Assembly: GCA_964342265.1 (NCBI GenBank)
Contig: CAYFFE010000077.1
Coordinates: 1-17,905 of the forward strand
DNA: 17,905 nt
From: Halioxenophilus sp964342265
GTDB lineage: Bacteria; Pseudomonadota; Gammaproteobacteria; Pseudomonadales; Cellvibrionaceae
Direction of reading: 5' to 3'
A program made the position numbers and the translations under genes. A model generated the notes under the pieces. The model saw nothing but the letters and a program-made list of their open reading frames with translations, did not search any database and was not told the DNA's origin. Below are positions 1-8,229 of this stretch, piece by piece. Each line of letters begins with the position of its first letter. Positions within the stretch are counted from its first letter, which is position 1.

Positions 1-23
1 ACCACTTACGTTTGTTGATTTTG

Positions 24-72
24 CCTGCACATCCTTGTGCAGGAGGAACCTCTGAGTTAATCAGAGGTTCCT
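24..72. repeat. Two adjacent perfect hairpins after the degT-family gene
   Basis: Two back-to-back inverted repeats are visible. The first has a 7-base stem (24-30 with 37-43) and a 6-base loop. The second has a perfect 12-base stem (44-55, AGGAACCTCTGA, with 61-72) and a 5-base loop. They lie about 95 bases beyond the stop of the last minus-strand gene, where an operon end is expected. Neither strand has a T-tract directly 3' of the stems; a run of six A lies at 73-78, on the wrong side for a minus-strand terminator. The structure is certain; its role (Rho-assisted terminator, mRNA 3'-end protection or dispersed palindromic element) is not. Confidence 0.6.
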
Positions 73-165
73 AAAAAACTTCTACCAACCGAGACAACAA
101 CTCCACAGATAAAATGGACGAGATTGGTCAAACCTAGTAAAAACTCATAGGCGAATTTATTGGAG

Positions 166-1323
166 TTACCTAATAGCAATACCGTGTGTTTGATTGATAG
201 CCAGCGCATCAGCCAATACATCGGCAACTTGTTGAATATTATCGGACGATAATCGAGGATGAAACGGTAAACCAATTAGACGATGACTGAGCTGCTCGGC
301 CTGAATTAACGGACCAAATCGCAGTGAATGACTTTTAATATAACTGGCAAAAGCCGGGTGTAAATGTAATGGCGGGCAATACCATTGCCTCACGCCAATA
401 TCCTTACTGCGAAAATACTCGCACACGTCGCTCGCGCCACCGGGAATCGCCACAACAAATAGTGTCGGCGAACTGGGGCTCTCTTCACTTTGATAGACAA
501 TGGGCAATCCCCGTTGATGCAAGGCCTTGCGCATTTGCTTAAATAACCCATTACGTTTTTGTTTGATTTGATCAAAACGCCGAATTTGACACAGCCCCAC
601 AGCGGCATGGTATTCACTGAGCTTGGCATTCATACCAATGGTACTGACCGCGCCTTCAGAGAAACCGAAGTTGGTGAGCTCTCTAGCTACTTGTAAATAG
701 TTTTCATCTGTCGAAAGAAGCCCTCCACCCTCGCCGATACCCAACGATTTTGTTGCATGAAAACTGTAGGCAACATCCACTTGGGATCTGGGCGTTTGAC
801 CCGGGAAAGCGCCGGCCGCATCGATTAGTACTTGGCAATGATTTTCCTCGGCAAAGTTTTGCCATGCCTGCTCATCCACGGTTTGACCGTAAGCCGATAC
901 GGGCACTACCACTTTTGCACCGGACTTTTTAACGATTGGTTCGGCAATTTCCGGCGTCAGCAACCAGGAATCTGGATCCACATCGGCCAATACTGGAATC
1001 AACCCAGAGCGAATTACTGCCGTTGCAGTTGCAGGAAATGTTAACGAGGGTAGCACTACCCGAGTACCCGGTCGCAATCGATAGGCACTGAGCCCAACTT
1101 CCAACGCTGTGGTGCCCGAGCACGTCGAGACCATGGCAAAGTGATTGGGAGTATGAGAATTGGTGCTAAGCTGATTTTGCTGTTGAATCAGTTTGACCAG
1201 TTCCTTTTCGAACTGTAAACACAATGGCCCGTAATTAGAGTACCAATGATTATTATCAATTTGTCTTAACCACGGTAGGATTTCGTCTGTACTGGGTAAA
1301 TCCGGAACCAATAGTGGAATCAT
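166..1323 (-). CDS. DegT/DnrJ/EryC1/StrS-family PLP-dependent sugar aminotransferase
   Basis: The 385-residue product has the full length and motifs of the DegT/DnrJ/EryC1 aminotransferases, which transfer an amino group from glutamate or glutamine to a nucleotide-linked keto-sugar. Visible are SGTTAL near residue 69 (cofactor phosphate binding), the Asp of LIDAAGAF (about D168), and SFHATK with K192 as the expected PLP-linking lysine, followed by GEGGGL. The ATG is preceded by a GGGAGTGG ribosome-binding stretch. It begins 25 bases after the sulfotransferase gene on the same strand, so it probably ends the flgF-to-flgL operon. Related enzymes such as PseC and PglE supply amino sugars for flagellin or surface glycans. 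That context makes flagellar glycan synthesis the best guess, but O-antigen or other polysaccharide synthesis cannot be excluded. The exact sugar substrate cannot be read from the sequence. Confidence 0.88.
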   Translation of the reverse strand: MIPLLVPDLPSTDEILPWLRQIDNNHWYSNYGPLCLQFEKELVKLIQQQNQLSTNSHTPNHFAMVSTCSGTTALEVGLSAYRLRPGTRVVLPSLTFPATATAVIRSGLIPVLADVDPDSWLLTPEIAEPIVKKSGAKVVVPVSAYGQTVDEQAWQNFAEENHCQVLIDAAGAFPGQTPRSQVDVAYSFHATKSLGIGEGGGLLSTDENYLQVARELTNFGFSEGAVSTIGMNAKLSEYHAAVGLCQIRRFDQIKQKRNGLFKQMRKALHQRGLPIVYQSEESPSSPTLFVVAIPGGASDVCEYFRSKDIGVRQWYCPPLHLHPAFASYIKSHSLRFGPLIQAEQLSHRLIGLPFHPRLSSDNIQQVADVLADALAINQTHGIAIR

Positions 1324-1348
1324 TCAGTCCACTCCCAAGCTTAGATAA

Positions 1349-2038
1349 CTATTGAGCCCTGCTGGCCCGCCAATATTGTGGCGTAACGAATTGTTCTACG
1401 GCGTCTCGGTTAGGTGTTAAACCCAGAGTTTCCGCTAACGTCAAAATTTCGTCGCTATTACCACTTACTAAGTTATCGGCCGATACAGAAAAAACTTGAA
1501 GCCCGGAGTGTTTTAACGCATTGAGCCTTTGCTGATATTGCTGAACAAAATCCTGCCAAAATGTTATATCTGAAGAATGATGGGCCATAAAATGGGTATT
1601 CATACAAGACTCAATAATGTCTTCCACGGTTCGATTAACGACGACCCAACGCGCATTGCTAAACGCTTGACTGAACAGCGGCCAGAGCAATGTAATTTTA
1701 GCGTCTTTATAAAGCCAAGGGCTTTCACCGGTATAACCGTCTTTTTTTAGCAGTTGAATAAAAGCTTGGTCTAATCCTTTAATATTGGGTACTTGTTTAA
1801 AATTTGGTAAAGCTTTTACTCCCAGTGGGTCGCAGCCTAATTGTATTAAAAGCGGCTTGATTAATTGCTCGCGCAATTGGTAATTTTCAAAAAAGCCTTT
1901 TGGGTTGCCAACTCCTCCGGCAACGGTATTGCCAAGCCAAGCACCGCACAGCTGTAGGCAGCCTGCCACCATTGATGTACCGGATCTTGGCATTCCGGTA
2001 ACAAAAATTGGCGTATCAAAATAATAAGATTCGCTCAT
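1349..2038 (-). CDS. PAPS-dependent sulfotransferase family protein
   Basis: The 229-residue product starts with a hydrophobic strand leading into GMPRSGTS (residues 15-22), the 5'-phosphosulfate-binding loop of sulfotransferases that use PAPS. Residues 133-144 (VVNRTVEDIIES) match the position and style of the 3'-phosphate-binding motif, with Arg followed by a helix ending in Ser. A KDAK segment (111-114) resembles the conserved Lys-Asp element before it. No signal peptide or membrane segment is seen, so it is probably cytoplasmic. Its ATG overlaps the flgL stop in a TAATG junction, which implies translational coupling to the hook-filament junction gene. From family knowledge it would sulfate a glycan, a protein tyrosine or a small molecule. 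Modification of flagellin or its glycan is inference from context. At 229 residues it is on the short side for the family but looks complete. Confidence 0.82.
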   Translation of the reverse strand: MSESYYFDTPIFVTGMPRSGTSMVAGCLQLCGAWLGNTVAGGVGNPKGFFENYQLREQLIKPLLIQLGCDPLGVKALPNFKQVPNIKGLDQAFIQLLKKDGYTGESPWLYKDAKITLLWPLFSQAFSNARWVVVNRTVEDIIESCMNTHFMAHHSSDITFWQDFVQQYQQRLNALKHSGLQVFSVSADNLVSGNSDEILTLAETLGLTPNRDAVEQFVTPQYWRASRAQ

Positions 2039-3408
2039 TAACCTAATCGATCAAACAAACTTAAACTGGTTACTTGCACAAAACTTTGTTGGGCTGCTTG
2101 TAGAATTGTTTCTTGTAAAGATAAGTTACTGAGTGCCTCTGCGTAATCTATTTCTTCGATATTAGATAACACCTCGTCGTTAAACAGTTCTGAATCCTCA
2201 TGTAATAAATCAGTGGCGTCCAGCAAATTTAATCGTGCACCAATACTGGCAGAAACACTGTCCAAATTGCGACCGGCATTATTTAAGTTATTTAAAATTG
2301 CACCCAGTCGATCGCTTAGATTTTGATTGGCCGCCGAGGCTTCTGCAGGTTGTCGTAATAATTGAGTTAATTCAAATGCGGTATCCAATAGACCACGCGT
2401 TTCTTGCCGATCAATATAAAATTCTGTTTCTTCGCCCGGTAACGGACCTATACCATCGCTATCCCCATTGCCAACCACAAAACCGTTTTCGTCAACGGGA
2501 ATATACAATGAAAATACTTGACCAAACTCGCCGCTTAAATCCGCCTGAATTTCCAAGAAACCCTGATCGCCTGCGGTATCTTCGTTTACTAAATTTACAT
2601 TAGTAACAGGAAACGGCCCAGAACCGTCTGGGGCGGTATATTCCAGAGTAAAATCCAAAGGCACATTGGGAAAATTAGCGTCTCGGGCGTCACGGTTATC
2701 CGATAACGTTAGTGTGGTGCGCTGTGGACTGGCCACGCCGGTAAAATTATCGTAGTAATTGTCGAATGCTTGCTGATCCACCAAATCTCCGGCACCAATA
2801 AAAGTACCATTATTGGCATTGGTTGAGGTAGCTACCCGGTGTTGATTACTTATATTTTGAAAAACATCGTAACCACTGTCGCGAATAGAAACAAAACTAC
2901 CGCCGGCAATTTCTATCTCCCGTTCGCTAACATCGCCTTGATAAACCACACTGCCATCCGGTTGCAAGGCATAGGGCCTTTGATTAGCTTGGCTGCCGGC
3001 AAATAGGTATTCACCACGGGCATTTTGGCTGTTGCCAACGGATATTAATTGTTTATAAATTTCGTTAGTTTCTTCCGATAAAGCAATACGATCTTCATTA
3101 CTTAACGCACCATCACCCGCTTGAATGGCTAATTCTTCAAGCCGCTGTACAGCGACCAACACATTGTTTAGCAAGGCCTCCTGTTCGAATAAATTATTAT
3201 TTCCCAAGGTAATATTCGATCGATAGCGGGATAAAATCGCATTGTCTTCTTGAATATTCAGTATCCGAGTTGCCGCTACCGGGTCATCCGATGGATTTAA
3301 TACCCGCTTGCCCGTACTCACCTGCTCCTGAGTACGCAATAAATCGGCGTAAATATCCTGAATACTGTTAGTGCCAAAATTAAACGCTTGTGTAGTAGAA
3401 ACGCGCAT
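2038..3408 (-). CDS. flgL: Flagellar hook-filament junction protein FlgL (HAP3)
   Basis: The 456-residue product is recognised by its flagellin-like N-terminus (MRVSTTQAFNFG, then QEQVSTGKRVLNPSDDPVAATR at about residues 29-50) and a matching C-terminal coiled-coil segment (EIDYAEALSNLSLQETILQAAQQSF). These two ends form the D0/D1 domains in the assembled axial structure. FlgL sits between FlgK and the first flagellin subunits and is exported by the flagellar type III apparatus, so it has no cleavable signal. It is longer than enteric FlgL, as in Pseudomonas-type proteins; the extra residues lie in the variable surface-exposed middle (about 180-340). It starts 11 bases after the flgK stop and its TAA overlaps the next start codon, placing it in the same operon as flgK and the sulfotransferase gene. 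Confidence 0.96.
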   Translation of the reverse strand: MRVSTTQAFNFGTNSIQDIYADLLRTQEQVSTGKRVLNPSDDPVAATRILNIQEDNAILSRYRSNITLGNNNLFEQEALLNNVLVAVQRLEELAIQAGDGALSNEDRIALSEETNEIYKQLISVGNSQNARGEYLFAGSQANQRPYALQPDGSVVYQGDVSEREIEIAGGSFVSIRDSGYDVFQNISNQHRVATSTNANNGTFIGAGDLVDQQAFDNYYDNFTGVASPQRTTLTLSDNRDARDANFPNVPLDFTLEYTAPDGSGPFPVTNVNLVNEDTAGDQGFLEIQADLSGEFGQVFSLYIPVDENGFVVGNGDSDGIGPLPGEETEFYIDRQETRGLLDTAFELTQLLRQPAEASAANQNLSDRLGAILNNLNNAGRNLDSVSASIGARLNLLDATDLLHEDSELFNDEVLSNIEEIDYAEALSNLSLQETILQAAQQSFVQVTSLSLFDRLG

Positions 3409-3419
3409 GGTTTATCTCA

Positions 3420-5411
3420 TTAAATTTGTAAAATCCGATCAAATAATTCCCGAGCAATGGCAATTACCTGGCTGGATGCACTGTAGGCCTGCTCAAATCG
3501 AATCAAATTTGCGGCCTCCTCGTCGAGATTTACACCGGAAATTTCTTCGCGATTATTAAATGCTTGATCAAAAATCGACTGATTGGCCTCGGTTTCAATT
3601 TTTCGTTGAGCAGTAACTACGCCAACTTCTTCAACCAATTGCCCGTAATTATCCACTAGGCTTTGATTTGCACCTGTTACCGCAGGACTGCTGCGCACGA
3701 GGTTTGCCGTTTGTAAGGCTACAAGTGCCAGCGCGTTGCGGTTGTCGGCAACACCGTCTAGGTTAGGGTCTATGGTTATAGAGTCGCCGTTTTCTGGTCG
3801 ACCAGAAATATCAAAATTTAGCTCTATGCTGTTGCCACCGCCGGTAATGGTTAGCGATAAATTGTTATTAACGCCAGGTGTGAAGGCTAAATCTGTTGGG
3901 GTGGCAATAAAACCAACCGGCAAATTAGTTACCTGCCAGTCATCAGTTAGCTCGTTATACGTCAGTTCAAAAGGTACGGCTCCACCCGTTGTTAGTAACG
4001 GTTGATTGGCGCCATCCACGGGCGAGGTTACAATGGGCTGCGATATATTTAAATCACCGCGATTTTGTAGCGACGCTGAAGCACGTAAAGGCGCAGCAAA
4101 TGCTAACTGGGACGGCTCATTTAAAACACGCTCAATTTGGCCCGCCGCCAAACGTGTTGGCGAGATGAAAAAAGCATCGCCATTAAAGGCTGCACCCGCG
4201 GCCAAATGAATATCAATGCCCTCATCCGGTAGACTAATGGTTGTAGGTAATGGAATGGTGCCACTGGCCACAACCGATCGGTCGCTGAGTCTAACCAGTT
4301 CGTAATTACCACTGTTAGTTCGAAGCGTATAATCACTGGCAGTGAGCGCACTGGAGTCAGTAATTTCTACTTCCAACACAGCGTTGCCACCGTTGTTTAA
4401 ATCGGCAGTGACCCGGCTTCTCTGGCTACTGGGCGTATTAATTTCGGAGAATATAATCTCGCCAAAATTACCCGCCAAATCCAATCCCTGGGCCTGCTGT
4501 TGATTAACCGCATCCGCCGTTACCAGCGCCAAACGCCCCAAATCATTCAGTGCAGGAATCACCAGTTCACGTTGGTAAGCCAATAAGCCACCTAACTCAC
4601 CGCCAGAGACAATATTAGAGATATCTGTGCCGGACCTGGGTTGAATAATGGATAATTGAAAGCCAGCATCCAGCGATGTTGTTGTCCCCAGCTCGGTAAC
4701 ATCCGAACCCACTACCAACGGCTGGCCCGTGCCGATAAATAAATTCACAATACCGTTAGCTTGAGGCGAGGTGGTTATACCAACCAACTCACTTAATTCT
4801 CGTATCGTTAGATCGCGCTGATCGATTAAATCGTTGGGCTGGCGACCATTCGAAAAAGCTGCAGCCACAGAATCGTTTAAATTGGCAACATTAGAAACCA
4901 ATTGATTAACTTGGCTTACCAAAGCCTCAACTTGATTGTTGATAAAGCCATTTTGATTGGCAATGCCTTGATACAAAACATTAAAACGATCGGCGAGCCC
5001 TTCTGCTTCGCTCAATACCAGTTGGCGAGTAGCATCACTTTGTGGATCTTCAGAGGCCGTGGATAGCGATCCAAAAAAACGCTCTAAACTGGCCGTTAAA
5101 CTGGTGTTTGATGACGCTAAAATCGAGTCCAACTGTTCCGCTTGCGTTAAATACGCTTGCGATTGTTGTAAATCCTGCCCAGCTAGTCGTAACTCTTCGT
5201 TAAGGAATTCGTTAAACAATCTATCAATTGCTGTGATTTGTACACCTGCACCAACAAAACCGCCGCCGGTAAAATTAGGTTGCTGAGTGGCTTGTTCGGT
5301 ACGTTGGCGACTGTACCCTTCTGTATTCGCATTAGCGATGTTTTGGCCGGTAGTGCTTAACGATGTTTGCGCTGCCGTTAAGCCGCTGAGTCCGATATTA
5401 ATGAGCGTCAT
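3420..5411 (-). CDS. flgK: Flagellar hook-filament junction protein FlgK (HAP1)
   Basis: The 663-residue product has the flagellar rod/hook N-terminal motif (MTLINIGLSGLTAAQ, then GQNIANANTEGYSRQR) and the C-terminal helix EEAANLIRFEQAYSASSQV typical of HAP1. FlgK caps the finished hook and forms the first junction layer on which FlgL and then flagellin assemble. It travels through the type III export gate, with FlgN as chaperone (its gene lies at the other end of this window). Length is in the range of Pseudomonas FlgK and longer than enteric FlgK; the extra sequence is in the low-conservation middle. The ATG follows an AGAGG ribosome-binding site at normal spacing. Only 18 bases separate it from flgJ upstream and 11 from flgL downstream, so all three are co-transcribed. 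Confidence 0.97.
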   Translation of the reverse strand: MTLINIGLSGLTAAQTSLSTTGQNIANANTEGYSRQRTEQATQQPNFTGGGFVGAGVQITAIDRLFNEFLNEELRLAGQDLQQSQAYLTQAEQLDSILASSNTSLTASLERFFGSLSTASEDPQSDATRQLVLSEAEGLADRFNVLYQGIANQNGFINNQVEALVSQVNQLVSNVANLNDSVAAAFSNGRQPNDLIDQRDLTIRELSELVGITTSPQANGIVNLFIGTGQPLVVGSDVTELGTTTSLDAGFQLSIIQPRSGTDISNIVSGGELGGLLAYQRELVIPALNDLGRLALVTADAVNQQQAQGLDLAGNFGEIIFSEINTPSSQRSRVTADLNNGGNAVLEVEITDSSALTASDYTLRTNSGNYELVRLSDRSVVASGTIPLPTTISLPDEGIDIHLAAGAAFNGDAFFISPTRLAAGQIERVLNEPSQLAFAAPLRASASLQNRGDLNISQPIVTSPVDGANQPLLTTGGAVPFELTYNELTDDWQVTNLPVGFIATPTDLAFTPGVNNNLSLTITGGGNSIELNFDISGRPENGDSITIDPNLDGVADNRNALALVALQTANLVRSSPAVTGANQSLVDNYGQLVEEVGVVTAQRKIETEANQSIFDQAFNNREEISGVNLDEEAANLIRFEQAYSASSQVIAIARELFDRILQI

Positions 5412-5429
5412 AATTCAACCTCTTTGAAT

Positions 5430-6404
5430 TTACCGGCTAAAGTTGCCCTGGTTAAATTCGGGTTGCTGTAAAATAGTCAGAATTTTTGCAGAATATTCTG
5501 GGTCTGTAGCGTATCCAGCGTCTTGTAGGTGTTCGAGATACGCACGATTATCACTGGCGTTATTTAATGCCTGCTGATACCTTGGGTTTTGTTGGATAAA
5601 TTCCACATAATCGTTAAAGCTCTCCTCAAAAGAAGGATAAGCTCGGAAGCTGGCGAGCTCTTTTTCTGCAACGCCTTGTTGGTATTCCAACGTTGTTACT
5701 TTCACGCTTTCGCCCTGCCAGCGAGAATCGCTTTTGATATTAAATAAATTATGACTGCTTACTTCGCCGTTGCGAGTAATGTGCTCACCCCAACCGGTTT
5801 CTAGCGCGGCCTGAGCAATTAAAACGCGTTTGTCCACGCCTAATTTAGCTGCAGCTCGTTCCGCTAACGTCGATAAGACGTCGATAAAATTATCGCGGTT
5901 AATCGTGGGTGAGCTGTTTTCGGGGATTGATTTATTGGCAAAATGATCGATAGTATTAATTGCCTGATCATTATTAGATTCTACCTGTTGCTTAGGACTG
6001 TAGGCCTGAGAAGAACGCAATACTTGCGATGTTGCAGCAATACCCGACTCGGGCTCCTGCCAATCCAAGTTGTATTGCTCCATAAGCTGGCGAGCAAGTG
6101 TTTCGGCCAAGCCGTAGCCACCATTTTTAGCCAACTCCTGCGACATTTGCTGATCAAACATTTGTTGGTGAAATTGCATTTCACTGCTGTTTTGAAAGTT
6201 ATCCTGGCCAATTACATCCACACTGGCTCGCATTTCTTTCATCATTTGACTGATAAAATACGATTCAAATTGGCGAGCCACGGCCATAATGGCCTCGGGA
6301 TTTTTTTCCCGCCCCAGTTTTTTTACGTCGTTAAGTGCGTTTAAATCCGTATAGGACTGGGCCGCAGTTGTGGCATTGGTTGTATTGTTGCTTGTACCGA
6401 ACAT
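5430..6404 (-). CDS. flgJ: Rod assembly protein and peptidoglycan hydrolase FlgJ
   Basis: The 324-residue product has the two-domain architecture of gammaproteobacterial FlgJ. The N-terminal rod-cap domain (about 25-110) includes ARQFESYFISQMMKEMR and GGYGLAETLARQL. After a Gln/Asn/Ser-rich linker (about 115-165) comes a C-terminal glucosaminidase-type domain (about 168-320). Residues AALETGWGEH contain E202, which aligns with the catalytic glutamate of the ALESGWG motif in Salmonella FlgJ. The protein caps the growing rod in the periplasm and cuts peptidoglycan so that the rod can pass. It lacks a Sec signal and is exported by the flagellar apparatus. Its ATG overlaps the flgI stop by one base (TAATG), indicating translational coupling. 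Confidence 0.96.
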   Translation of the reverse strand: MFGTSNNTTNATTAAQSYTDLNALNDVKKLGREKNPEAIMAVARQFESYFISQMMKEMRASVDVIGQDNFQNSSEMQFHQQMFDQQMSQELAKNGGYGLAETLARQLMEQYNLDWQEPESGIAATSQVLRSSQAYSPKQQVESNNDQAINTIDHFANKSIPENSSPTINRDNFIDVLSTLAERAAAKLGVDKRVLIAQAALETGWGEHITRNGEVSSHNLFNIKSDSRWQGESVKVTTLEYQQGVAEKELASFRAYPSFEESFNDYVEFIQQNPRYQQALNNASDNRAYLEHLQDAGYATDPEYSAKILTILQQPEFNQGNFSR

Positions 6405-7513
6405 TAAATCACCACCAGCTCAGCACGCAATGCGCCTGCTTCTTTTAGCCCTTCTAAAATAGCCATTAAATCACCAGGCGCTGCACCGACTTCGTTAACG
6501 GCACGGACAATGTCATCCAACGTGGAGCCGGGACCAAAGCGAAACATAGGCTTAGGCCCGTCTTCGACAATAATTTCAGTTCGAGGCACTACCACGGTAT
6601 CGCCTTCGGCTAACGGATTAGGTTGGCTCACTGCAGGGTTTTCTCGAATAGTCACGGTTAAACTGCCGTGCGTAATAGCTACGGGCTCCACCGTGACATG
6701 ATTGCCAACAATAATGGTTCCCGTACGAGAATTAATAACCACTTTCGCCCTTCCCTCACCGGGATCGACTTCTAGGTTTTCTACCAGCGCAATAAAATCC
6801 ACTTTTTGCGCGGGATTAACCGGTGCTTGAACCACAATTGAGGTGGGATCGTTGGCGAACGCAGTTTCCGGCCCAAAGGTATGATTAATAATATCGGCGA
6901 CCCGTTTCGCCGTGGTGAAATCCGATTGATGCAAATTTAAAATCAACGGCCGCCCACCGGCAAATTGCAGTGGAATGGATCGCTCAACTATAGCGCCACT
7001 GGGAATTCTTCCCACACTGGGCACGTTAATAGTGACTTGTGAGCCATCCGCGCCTTCTACGCCTAATCCCCCCACCACTAAATTTCCCTGCGCAATTGCG
7101 TAAACTTCGCCGTTAATACCTTTTAGAGGCGTCATTAACAAACTTCCACCGCGCAAGGAGTCGGAATTACCAATCGAAGACACGGTTACATCAATAGTTT
7201 GGCCAGGCTTTGCAAAAGCGGGTAACTCGGCATGCACGGCTACGGCGGCCACGTTATCGATTTGTAAACGTGCCCCCTCCGGTACAGAAATGCCAAATTG
7301 TTTTAGCATAGAATTAAACGATTGCGCCGTAAATGGAGACTGATTGGTCGTATCGCCGCTGCCATCCAAACCCACCACCAAGCCATAGCCTATTAATTGA
7401 TTACTGCGCACACCTTGAACGCTGGTAATGTCTTTAATACGCTCGGCGGCGGAATAATTGATAACAAGCAGCGAAACTAAAATCGCACGAAAAATGCCAA
7501 TCAATGCTTTCAT
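6404..7513 (-). CDS. flgI: Flagellar P-ring protein FlgI
   Basis: The 369-residue product matches FlgI in length and throughout its sequence, including ERIKDITSVQGVRSNQLIGYG and GLVVGLDGSGD just after the signal peptide, and a conserved end (PGDLMAILEGLKEAGAL). The N-terminus (MKALIGIFRAILVSLLVINYSAA) is a Sec signal peptide with likely cleavage near residue 23. FlgI forms the ring around the rod in the peptidoglycan layer, assembled with chaperone FlgA, which is encoded divergently in this window. The start lies one base beyond the flgH stop and has no strong ribosome-binding site, so translation probably depends on coupling to flgH. Confidence 0.97.
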   Translation of the reverse strand: MKALIGIFRAILVSLLVINYSAAERIKDITSVQGVRSNQLIGYGLVVGLDGSGDTTNQSPFTAQSFNSMLKQFGISVPEGARLQIDNVAAVAVHAELPAFAKPGQTIDVTVSSIGNSDSLRGGSLLMTPLKGINGEVYAIAQGNLVVGGLGVEGADGSQVTINVPSVGRIPSGAIVERSIPLQFAGGRPLILNLHQSDFTTAKRVADIINHTFGPETAFANDPTSIVVQAPVNPAQKVDFIALVENLEVDPGEGRAKVVINSRTGTIIVGNHVTVEPVAITHGSLTVTIRENPAVSQPNPLAEGDTVVVPRTEIIVEDGPKPMFRFGPGSTLDDIVRAVNEVGAAPGDLMAILEGLKEAGALRAELVVI

Positions 7514-7514
7514 A

Positions 7515-8219
7515 CTAAAACGGCCAGATAGGACTGTTGAAAAATTTTGTTAACCAACCCATACGGTTGCTGTCGGCTAATTCGCCGGTACCACTGTACG
7601 AAATTCGGGCGTTGGCAATGCGAGTAGATGCAACGGTATTATTGGTGGTGATATCTTCGGGTCGAACAATACCGCTAAGCCGAATGTATTCGTCTCCACG
7701 ATTAAGAGTTAGCCATTTTTCACCACGAATAACCAAATTCCCGTTTTCTAAAATATCCGCCACTGTAACGGTAATATTGCCCAGCAACTGATTACTTTGG
7801 TCGGCGTCGGCTTCACCTGTAAATTCTCGCTCAGCTTCAAGGTTGGTTAGCAGGCTTAAGTTAGAAACACCTAAACCCGAGCCCAATACCGTGCCTTCGT
7901 TTTGATTGATTTCGTTATCTTTAATTACCGACACATTGGAGGATTTACTGGAGGTTGTCTGCTCTTGCAAGTTAACGGTAATAATATCGCCAATACGCAT
8001 GGCCTTGGCATCGCCGTACAGCGACATAGCATAATTGCGGCTGTACAAAGAGCCATCGCTGGGCGGTTCTTTAGCCGCTTTGGGGGCAACTACCGGCGCA
8101 AAATACGGGTCGGTACCTGGCTTGGGGGCTAAAGTTTGCGAGCCGCAACCCGATAACCCGATAAGGCAAAATACACTGCCTAAATAGCCGATAAAATAAT
8201 GTCTGCCACCAAGCTTCAT
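7515..8219 (-). CDS. flgH: Flagellar L-ring lipoprotein FlgH
   Basis: The 234-residue product has a lipoprotein signal: a hydrophobic stretch ends in the lipobox LSGC, with C25 as the acylated residue of the mature protein. The body carries FlgH hallmarks: SLYSRNYAMSLYGDAKAMRIGDIITV, NLVIRGEKWLTLNRGDEYIRLSGIVRPEDI (quoted as two separate stretches in the middle and C-terminal half) and a C-terminus ending GWLTKFFNSPIWPF-like. It forms the outer-membrane ring that bushes the rod. Its start is 10 bases after the flgG stop, preceded by an AAGG element, and it is directly followed by flgI, the usual ring-gene order. Confidence 0.97.
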   Translation of the reverse strand: MKLGGRHYFIGYLGSVFCLIGLSGCGSQTLAPKPGTDPYFAPVVAPKAAKEPPSDGSLYSRNYAMSLYGDAKAMRIGDIITVNLQEQTTSSKSSNVSVIKDNEINQNEGTVLGSGLGVSNLSLLTNLEAEREFTGEADADQSNQLLGNITVTVADILENGNLVIRGEKWLTLNRGDEYIRLSGIVRPEDITTNNTVASTRIANARISYSGTGELADSNRMGWLTKFFNSPIWPF

Positions 8220-8229
8220 AAGAAAAACC

